Below are positions 58,301 through 64,000 of a stretch of 64,000 bases of DNA, piece by piece. The position numbers and the translations under genes were made by a program. The notes under the pieces are model-generated. The model had not been told where the DNA came from. It searched no databases and saw only the letters and a list, made by a program, of their open reading frames with translations. The DNA is taken from contig NC_087381.1 in assembly GCF_963675165.1 (NCBI RefSeq), positions 6,201,378 to 6,265,377 on the forward strand. The letters run 5' to 3'. The first letter of the stretch is position 1. The number at the start of each line of letters is the position of its first letter. This stretch comes from Halichondria panicea (Eukaryota > Porifera > Demospongiae > Suberitida > Halichondriidae).

Positions 58301-60471
58301 CGACTGTTCGCTCAAGCCAGGCCCAAAGGGGGACAAGGGATGCCTGGGTGATCAAGGTAAAAAAAGGCCCTCAAGGAATGAACGGAGAGCCTGGGGTCAT
58401 AGGACTCAGTTTTTTGCTGTATTGAAATGAATCTCTCTGCCTTCCTATAGGGACTCTCATCAAATATGACAACTCAAGTGTCCAATCAGATTGCCAACAT
58501 CACATCCAAACCTCAAAATCTGACTGCAAGTCAACTCACCTTGGTTACTGCAATAGTAGAGCAAGTAGCAGTAGAAGCTGCTGTCAACCAAGAGGTGAAC
58601 ATTGTTACTTACCAATGAGTTATGACTCTATCACATGTCCAGGTGAGGGACAACTATCTTCAAACAATCAACAATATTCAGCAAGCCGATGTTGACGTCA
58701 TCTATGAGAGCCAGCTAGCAATGAATTCATCAACAAGGTATGTTGCAAGTATAATTATTGTCACTGTGGGTTGTTTCTTCATGTAAGCCTCACAAAAGGC
58801 CAGTGCTAACTCCCGCTACGTATTTTGTGATAGGCCTTTTCTTATCCAATTTGTTTGCTGTTTTCCTTTTCCCTGCATGTATGTGTTTAGTTGAAACCCA
58901 TGATCTTTGCCAAAGTTGATGTTTACCCTCCCGGTATAGGATTCTTGCAAGCCTCGAAACATTTCTGGACAATCTCAATACTTCAACTGTTTCCAGAAAC
59001 TCCACAAGCATGCAATCAGACTGTTTTAAGTTTTGAAACATTTGCTATGACAGTGCAAGATTTAGACCCTGACAGTTTCCAGGGCCAGACATTTGTTGTT
59101 GATTTAGGCCCTGTCGAAGAGGCAGTGAACAATACTGGCGTTATTGACCAAGATGCTCTGATGACGGCTAATGATTACACAGCTGATAACAGATCAGATA
59201 TTGATTCCCTTAGTGAAGACACCGAAAACTCAACAGCCTCTCTACGCTTAAGCCCTTTGATTCTTAAAGAATGCCCTACAACAAACCGTTCACTTCGGCA
59301 AAGATTAAGTTACTCTGTTTTTTTGTCTGATGTGCTTTTCCTTCCTGAGAACAGAAGTACTAATCAGGTGTGATCTATTGTGGTGGCTGCAAGACTAGCT
59401 TGTCTGCAGACCAACAAGACAGTGCTCTCAGTACCAGTACGGACAAGCTTTCTGATCAGGATGACGGTATGAGCAATTTAAAAATATGTAAGTAAGTTCT
59501 TTGTGATTTGTCTGCAGAATAATATTGAAAACAGTAGCTGTGCTCTGTATAAGACTCAAGGTAAGTGCCCGGACTTTGCAGCTTTAACAAGCTCACTATA
59601 CCTTTCATTTTTTCTATCTTTACTATTTCAGATCAGTTTGGAGCTTGGGACACTGCTGGATGTAAAGAGATAACCAGTTCCAATGGGAGAAAAGATTGCG
59701 AATGCAGACAATTGGGCCACTTTGGAATACTCTTTGTAAGAAATATATACACTACAACATTTTGATCTCCTCACGATTACAGGATTTGAATCCAACGTCA
59801 TTACCTGAAAATCTTGCAATTGCTTTGAGCACCATCACATACATTGGCCTGAGCTTGTCTGTAGTGTGTCTTCTGGTGTTTATATTCACCATTTTTATCA
59901 GCAAGTAAGTAGCAACCTGCCCAGTTTGTTCGGCGTTTCTATTCTCTTTCGTAGGAAACTCCTCGCTGATAAACAAAACCAGATTCTCATCAACATGAGT
60001 ATTTCACTGATGTTTCTGTACTTCACCTTCCTCATTGGAGGGTTCACTGTTGGTGTCCCACCTCTCTGTGGGCTCATGTCTGCCCTCCTGCAGTACTTCT
60101 TCCTAGTGTTTTTTTCCTGGATGGCTGTAGAAGCTGTCTGGCTCTACCTCAAACTGGTAGTGATAATGGGATCTCAGTCCCTCACCTCCAAGTTCATGCT
60201 GAAGGCTGGAATTCCAGCTTGGTGTAAGCAATCGTTAATAATGCTTATCTTGAGAGATTGCTTGTGTACTCAGAGTTGATATAGTACATTCAGTTTTGTT
60301 GCTATAATTATGTTTTTGAGGGTGCTTTTATATTATACTCCACATGCAGTACTGCCCTTTATGATTGTTGTCATCAGTGCTGGGGTGGGCTACCAATACT
60401 ACAGCAACCTATACTAGTAAGTACCTACAGTTATGCCTCGGTGCGCATGCGCAATTAAGCGGGGTATACGG

Positions 60472-60514
<43 letters not shown>

Positions 60515-62838
60515 GAAGGGGGTGTAGTAAGTACAAGGCTAACTGGGTTAGATGAAACTGCACCCGCTGAAACGTACCATTTTGACTCAAACGGAATGCA
60601 TATTAATTAATTTTTATGAAGGACATTCAATAGACAGTTTATATTTTTCCGGTATTCAGAGGAGCACCAAACCCGTCATTGCCAGTCTACAAGTTTTGGT
60701 ATCATTAATCTCCTGACTTGTGAATAGCTCAAGGAAAGGCGGGACCACTCCCATACATGCAAAGTCCGAGTGTCACTGTCAAACCATAGACTCAATGGTT
60801 AAACACCACAAAACATGCTGTTGAAAAGCAAGCTAAAAAAAATTTGATTTTGTATTTTGTTTAGGAAGTACAACTATATTAATTTAGACAGGCAAAATGT
60901 AACCTTTTAGTGATTCAAATAGAATAGATCTAGATTTAGCAGTGGCGTAGCCAGAGGGGTGCAGAGGGTGCTCCAGCACCCCCCCTCTGGCCTTAGACTC
61001 TGCTCCATAAGTTCATTTTACTAACTAGCTAGCTAGCTGATATGAGATACCGTATTCACCCAAATTACCGGGACACAAAAAAATAATTACGGCTTGCAGT
61101 GTCTCTTGGAATAGAGCAAGAAAAATTACGTTAAAGTCGAAGTGTCCCTTGTATTAGGGTGTCCCGTATAGTAATTAGAACGAATATTTCCCCATGGTAT
61201 ATGTACACGGCCTCGATTCCAGGCGGAGGCTAGCTCTGCAGCTAAAATGTATTTCGTGCAGTTTAGAAGCTGTGTAGTTCTTTTACCTATAGTTCCCTTA
61301 GAAACCTACTGCTCCTGACCAATATAGGAGAGCCCAATTCTACTTGCTGCATCACTACTGCTGACTTTTTCCCTTAGGCGCCAGTTCCCTTGCCTACCCC
61401 CCTCTTGCTGATTGTGTCTAGGAGCTTTCCACTAAGCAACGCGCAGCCCCTCCCCTTCTGGTCACGCTCCCGCATTGTGCATGCTCTTTTTCATTCTAAT
61501 TAGATCAGGACGTCTACATTTCCGTCCGAAGTGTCCCTTAGAATGGAGTGTCCCGGTAATTCGGGTGAATACGGTAAATATAGAGCTCTCTTGCACGATC
61601 AACTCAAAACTCCACCTCCAACTAGCTAGCTCCACCTCCAAATATTCATTCCAGGCATTCCAGTCAGTGCACATGTGCAAAGCAACGTGGCTGAGCAGAC
61701 CGAGCAGACCACCACACCGAGGTCCCCCACAGAGTTGCATACTGTTCAGCAGCTATCACCATCATCATCATATGTCACTCTTTCAGTTGAGCCCAGTTCA
61801 CAGAGCAGCACTGCAACTGCAAGTGGCTTGTCACCCTGTCCTGCTAATTCACAAGCAGAACCTGGTTAGCAGCTGCATGATTTAATTGTCACAACTCAAA
61901 ACAATGCATTTTATAGGATATCTTCAAATGAAGATGTGGCTTAACCACCAGCACCCTCAAAGCAGCAGTACCCTCATTTCTTTAGCTAGATTGCGTTAGA
62001 ATCAATCTCAGAACATGTAACAACAAACATTTTCTGGGGGAGTGTCCCCAGACCCCCCCCCCCATTGGAGCCACATTTTGCACTGCCAGTGCGCTCTGCG
62101 CACGTAATTCGGACAATCCATTCATCCAGCACCCCCTCTCTCAAATCCTGGCTATACGCCCCTGTTTAGGGTGATCTTTATATTAGTCCGCAAAATACTG
62201 AATGCGGATGCAGGTGCATGCAAAGTTCTGTGTAGTTAATATACCAATGTACATTTTTATGAATAGGGCATGTAATATATATACGGTATTTAGTACCAAC
62301 ATCGATCACATACACACATCATTATTCATTCAGCTGTCATCCTACTGAATGGCCTTTCTATTATGGATTCATTCTTCCTTTTGTCATCATCTACGTATTC
62401 AACTGGTCCGTATTTGTTGCCATCATGGTGTCCATTTGCAAGCATTATAGAAACCTGCAGTCACTAAACGAGAGCTCCGTACTTCAACAGTTGAGGAATG
62501 TTAAGAAGAACTTGGTCATTGCAATGTGTCTATCAGTTGTACTTGGCCTGGGTTGGGGCCTTGGACTAGTATCAACAAGCTCTGGTCTTGTGGAGCTGTC
62601 ATTCACATTCCAAGTGATATTCTCGATCTTTGTGGGTTCTCAAGGTGTGCTAATTTTTATTATATATGGTCTTCGAAGCACTAACTTCCGCCAGACATGG
62701 ATAAAACTCTTTAGTGGCTGTAGATCAAACACTGATAACTTTGTGTCTTCTGAGAAAGGAAATACTAATCCACGAGATAATTCTAGCACTGTCAGAGTGG
62801 AGTTATCGAGCATGAACACATTACCAAGCAAACAGTAA
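52392..62838 (+). CDS. Adhesion GPCR: hormone-receptor-like domain, GAIN, GPS, seven transmembrane helices
   Basis: Exons: 52392-52624, 58451-58594, 58643-58737, 58940-59367, 59410-59466, 59518-59560, 59632-59735, 59783-59904, 59955-60223, 60350-60416 and 62334-62838. The first encodes a HormR-like module (NVSRQCSGS...GMWKDELDLSSC). The next four give the GAIN domain (TSKPQNLTASQLTLVTAIVE). The GPS spans two exons, with SSCALYKTQ, WDTAGC and CECRQLGHFGIL. TM1 is in ITYIGLSLSVVCLLVF, TM2-3 in exon 59955 with the class-typical FFSWMAVEAVWLYLKLV, TM4 in 60350, and TM5-7 in the last exon (GLGWGLGLV, FVGSQGVLIFIIYGL). Phases match throughout, including back to the CCP exons of receptor B. One extra T in the TTTT at 59031-59034 breaks the GAIN frame; without it the total is a multiple of three. 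The first intron is 5.8 kb and hosts other genes. Confidence 0.9.
52885..53108. mobile_element. Inverted-repeat element (GTATAGCGGGTATATTTTGAG family)
   Basis: The left end GTATAGCGGGTATATTTTGA...GGGTATAAAC and the right end GTTTATACCCTCGAAATATA...CCGCTATA are inverted. The interior has a run of TGCATGCA near 52969-52998. It belongs with 55481-55651 and is related to 16699-16899. Confidence 0.75.
53320..53325 (+). promoter_or_regulatory. TATA-like box of the collagen-like gene
   Basis: TATAAA lies 63 bp upstream of the ATG at 53383. In the duplicated copy TATAAA is at 57806-57811, 61 bp upstream of its ATG, and the sequence between is also conserved (AGAG(C/T)ATCAACTTTGAACT). Spacing and conservation fit a core promoter. 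Confidence 0.55.
53383..54951 (+). CDS. Type II transmembrane collagen-like protein with Cys-rich C-terminal domain, single exon
   Basis: This is an intronless frame of 522 codons. I prefer the second ATG at 53383, because the duplicated copy starts at the matching position (MDSNVKIIG). A hydrophobic segment (IIGISVAAFVLLTITLYG) near residues 7-27 has no cleavage-type leader features, so the protein is probably anchored N-in. A heptad-like Leu-rich stalk follows (LKSDNQSLKENQ, LKSANENLHNKI), then about 42 Gly-X-Y triplets at 53838-54218 (GPKGDKGCLGDQGKEGPQG onward), a Pro/Thr linker, and a C-terminal domain of about 220 residues with many Cys and Trp (HIWTFAAGYY, DPLWDGQGC, CCQLN, IEMRLC). 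I have seen this C-terminal layout in cnidarian and sponge proteins but know no function. It could be a surface adhesion or pattern-binding molecule. The gene lies wholly inside the first intron of the adhesion GPCR on the same strand. Confidence 0.88.
   Translation: MGSNVKIIGISVAAFVLLTITLYGSLSFAVWNLHTQSASLKSDNQSLKENQIIELQNLKTEMQSLKSANENLHNKISELRGFVQAINPNPHSSDEATVMDTLKRLTRQSGSSQSATDLLADALAELIEKKLYTIMDCARDDADNLTDCSLKPGPKGDKGCLGDQGKEGPQGMNGEPGVKGHIGYPGHKGEVGPKGPSGNPGPTGHRGVKGDMGEIGQRGEAGVKGDEGMKGEYGFPGHKGESGGPGAKGIKGDRGFGGNNGQKGEKGITGEQGPPGPIPTTQPPTTRAVTTQPPTVPSERCSGPGWRKVASLDMTNTSQNCPQGLTLTGYSKRSCGRTHTNYYACSSVTFPVSGGQYSRVCGRAKAYHYGYLYSFLGYNRDSRGINAQYVDGLSFTHGTPRTHIWTFAAGYYQGISGDTSNNCPCNTGNTDGSPPFVGNDYFCESGVSSFSARGGNIFYPDDPLWDGQGCIHGNPCCQLNTPPWFNQTLPTPTTDDIEMRLCLLQTDPWGNIALEQMELYVY
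55169..57561 (-). CDS. Partial minus-strand gene, unidentified (three exons recognised)
   Basis: Three minus-strand exons with good GT-AG borders: 57561-57456 (AWGPARGQLEHPPLSYKRNL...), 56945-56819 (SEQLLRERMRSTGSGLTQYD...) and 55322-55169 (EVGVAEFLSRGTGLQALPFD...RVCVCRGEVWVMDSATG). The last has a beta-propeller feel (VCVCRGEVWVMDSATGVK), but I cannot name the family. Introns are 510 and 1496 bp; the second contains the 45-bp minisatellite. The gene runs opposite to the adhesion GPCR and lies within its first intron. Further exons in either direction were not identified, so the order and completeness are provisional. Confidence 0.5.
55481..55651. mobile_element. TA-flanked short inverted-repeat element
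   Basis: The ends CCGTATAGCAGGTATATTTT and CGAAATATACCCGCTATAC are inverted copies with TA on both sides. At 171 bp it is the tightest copy of the family seen also at 52885-53108. Confidence 0.82.
55743..56376 (+). repeat. 45-bp minisatellite, about 14 units
   Basis: The unit CTAGCTACAGTGCACACAGT + GGGACCACACTATAGGCTCT + GTACA repeats about 14 times, with few substitutions (ACAC/GCAC/ACGG variants) and small indels. It lies in an intron of the minus-strand gene and within the first intron of the adhesion GPCR. The repeat contains the palindrome-like GTGCAC and CTAGCTA words but no evident coding frame. Confidence 0.95.
56392..56705. repeat. Inverted copy of the 39140-39469 foldback repeat
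   Basis: GACACTGTTTAGGAAGTTTC at 56392 and its complement ending at 56518 form the hairpin, followed by ACATGATTTTCTAAGTGAAG-type repeats. It sits directly after the minisatellite. Confidence 0.85.
57188..57263. mobile_element. Short derivative of the MULE-like TAGCCTCG element
   Basis: TAGCCTCATCCCGGGCTGAT and GGCTGGGAACGAGGCTA form inverted ends around a T-run and TTGAAAAATAC, matching the terminal parts of 34560-35357 but only 76 bp long. A clear target duplication is not visible. Confidence 0.6.
57867..58430 (+). pseudogene. Truncated second copy of the collagen-like gene
   Basis: From about 57800 to 58406 this matches 53316-53925: conserved TATAAA, start MDSNVKIIG, transmembrane segment, a variant stalk, the ATDLLADALAELIEKKL region and the first collagen triplets. 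A 1-bp insertion in an A-run near 58357-58363 breaks the frame (GGTAAAAAAAGG against GGTAAAGAAGG), and homology ends after GGGGTCATAGGACT. The remaining ~127 collagen residues and the whole C-terminal domain are absent. The broken end lies about 45 bp before GPCR exon 58451. It is a recent, partial duplication and probably non-functional. Confidence 0.88.
60473..60511. repeat. (GT)n microsatellite
   Basis: A GT run of about 19 units follows TATGCCTCGGTGCGCATGCG...GGTATACGGTA, the same terminal motif as the dispersed repeat at 45966. It lies in the intron between TM4 and TM5-7. Confidence 0.9.
60940..62164. mobile_element. CAGTGGCGTAGCCAG-type element with 5-bp direct repeat, in a GPCR intron
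   Basis: The left end CAGTGGCGTAGCCAG and the right end CTGGCTATACGCCCCTG are inverted, and TTTAG flanks both sides (60935-60939 and 62165-62169). C-rich blocks CCAGCACCCCCCCTCTGG and CCAGCACCCCCTCTCTC lie inside the ends. The 1225-bp element contains the nested element 61050-61574 and a Ser/Thr-rich open stretch (about 61670-61865, SPSSSYVTLSVEPSSQSST) that could be a captured exon. It inflates the TM4-TM5 intron. Confidence 0.75.
61050..61574. mobile_element. TA-flanked inverted-repeat element nested in 60940-62164
   Basis: The ends CCGTATTCACCCAAATTACC and GGTAATTCGGGTGAATACGG are near-perfect inverted repeats with TA on both sides (61048-61049 and 61575-61576). It is 525 bp, has no transposase and is of Tc1/mariner-like type by its ends and target. 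Confidence 0.88.
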
Positions 62839-63730
62839 TCCCCACATAATGAAGAAAAGAACTGAAGTATAAAGACAAGATAAGATAAATAGCTGAGTTT
62901 CTAGCTGCTTCAGTTACTAGCTATATACTTAGAAGGTTGGAGGGACAGTTATCCCATTTTTATTGTAATTACAGATATTGATTTAGCATGAACACTGAAG
63001 TCACTGAAATGATAATTTTTATAATGGTTGTGGGCTGTTGGGAAGGAATGAATGATTGTGCTGGGATCACTAGTTTATGTTATGCTGGTTTTTATATATA
63101 GCTACCCAACACACTCATAATAATTATGTACCCATCAAAACCACTTCCCCTCACACCCACTACCCCCACTGCTCCCCACATCCATTATACCAACGCCTAG
63201 TACCCCCCAAAACCACCCACTTCTCCCACAACGCATGTGTAGTTCATGATGTGTCTTGACTTTTGGGCTTGATTTTTATAAAATTAATGGTGGACTTGAG
63301 ACACCTCCTGTAATTCGTATAATTATGCACTCAATTAAGTCTCAACTGAGTGTACTAATTACAGGGGGTATCTCTATTTCATTGAGTCCACCATTAATTT
63401 TAGTGATTCCACTGTGTAGATGGTTTTGCATGTGCATGTTGCGGCTGGGTAGTTTTAATTTACCCATGAACTACCCGCTAATGCCGCTCTACAGTAGCAG
63501 AAAGTAACAATTAACGTTGTTAAAACAGGAAGTACCTATACTATAGACATGAAGTCACAATTAATACACAAGAAAACCACTACTTACTATGACATATAAA
63601 AACTATTACTGAATTACTATGACATATAAAATTATACCGGAATACTACGATGGCCCTGAGTGTTACTATAGCTATACCCACTTACCGATTCAAGACACTC
63701 CATCTATATTTATAGCAGTTTAAGTTTGCA
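62839..63730. other. Spacer between the adhesion GPCR and the decarboxylase-like gene
   Basis: Contains the 3' flank of the GPCR and a C-rich CACCCACTACCCCCACTGCT stretch near 63155-63225. An imperfect inverted pair (TAAAATTAATGGTGGACTTG near 63278 and GAGTCCACCATTAATTTTAG near 63383) forms a 125-bp foldback. No exon is seen. Confidence 0.55.
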
Positions 63731-64000
63731 ATGGAGATGCAGATTAGTGAGACCAGCATAGTGGTGCTGGACATTGTACATGATGGCGAGGCTGCTCTGA
63801 GGGAACATATCAAGAACAAAACCACTGCTTTACAGAGGAAAGAGGTAATGCTATTATATACATTCTGTGTGGCTATTCACGGATACTTTTCTATAATTAT
63901 ACCATAACCAGGCCATTGATGATTCCTTCTATGTTGTTGACATTGCATGGTTGGGTACTGGAGCTCCATAGAGACTGGGTGACTGCCCTGCCCACTATCA
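63731..64000 (+). CDS. Ornithine decarboxylase / antizyme-inhibitor-like protein, 5' end only
   Basis: Exon 63731-63844 starts ATG (MEMQISETSIVVLDIVHDG) and ends in phase 0 at a GTAATG donor. The next exon begins at 63912 and encodes AIDDSFYVVDI, followed in a shifted frame by ELHRDWVTALPTI. These match the start of the ornithine decarboxylase barrel (FYVADLGDI...LRWLKALPRV in vertebrates), where the pyridoxal-phosphate Lys lies a few residues further on, outside the window. One extra G in the GGG at 63953-63955 puts a TAG in frame at 63969-63971; without it the reading continues. The gene is cut by the window end, so catalytic residues cannot be judged. Confidence 0.6.

Overview
The window looks like nuclear DNA of an early-branching animal, most probably a demosponge. 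This is inferred from the gene content (ankyrin/Death/Roc proteins, a sushi-rich adhesion GPCR, a membrane collagen, SNAPC4), from GT-AG introns mostly of 50-900 bp, from AT-rich spacers full of ATAATTAT and TGCATGCA, and from a dense load of short inverted-repeat transposons. No species can be fixed from the sequence alone. I built exon models by hand, checking splice sites and reading phase. 

Layout. (1) 593-1342 (+): 3' end of an ADAM10-like membrane protease gene. (2) 3031-11282 (+): receptor gene A, with a signal peptide, an IgGFc-binding-type domain, a Calx-beta domain, sushi/CCP repeats, an Ig-like domain, a transmembrane segment and a tyrosine-containing tail. (3) 12169-22024 (-): SNAPC4, the largest SNAPc subunit, a complete 13-exon model of 1349 codons with the diagnostic four-and-a-half Myb repeats. 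(4) 22345-23432 (+): a possible two-exon gene for a 61-residue protein, divergent from SNAPC4. (5) 23621-32259 (+): an ankyrin - Death-like - ankyrin - Roc GTPase/COR - Death protein whose 5' end was not found. (6) 32260-43233: a transposon-rich stretch holding an exon-2 fragment and a spare leader exon of the receptor family. (7) 43234-51558 (+): receptor gene B, a paralogue of A with ten CCP exons. (8) 52392-62838 (+): hormone-receptor-like domain, GAIN domain, GPS and seven transmembrane segments of an adhesion GPCR. (9) Inside the first intron of (8): a complete transmembrane collagen-like gene (53383-54951, +), a truncated copy of it (57867-58430) and exons of an unidentified minus-strand gene (55169-57561). 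(10) 63731-64000 (+): start of an ornithine-decarboxylase-like gene. 

How the parts relate. The last CCP exon of gene B joins the GPCR exons in phase, so B and the GPCR are best read as one adhesion GPCR of about 1980 residues. Its N-terminal half is the same cassette that gene A joins to an Ig/single-pass module, and gene A's transmembrane-tail exons are in turn shared with the ADAM10-like gene. The locus therefore shows one extracellular cassette on two kinds of signalling base, and one membrane base under two kinds of ectodomain. Nearly all modules are phase 1-1 exons, which lets them be duplicated, skipped or swapped without breaking the frame. 

Several exons carry small insertions or a stop relative to their paralogues. 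They may be real decay, alternative alleles or assembly errors. I could not run any search, so names rest on recognised motifs and on comparison of copies within the window.
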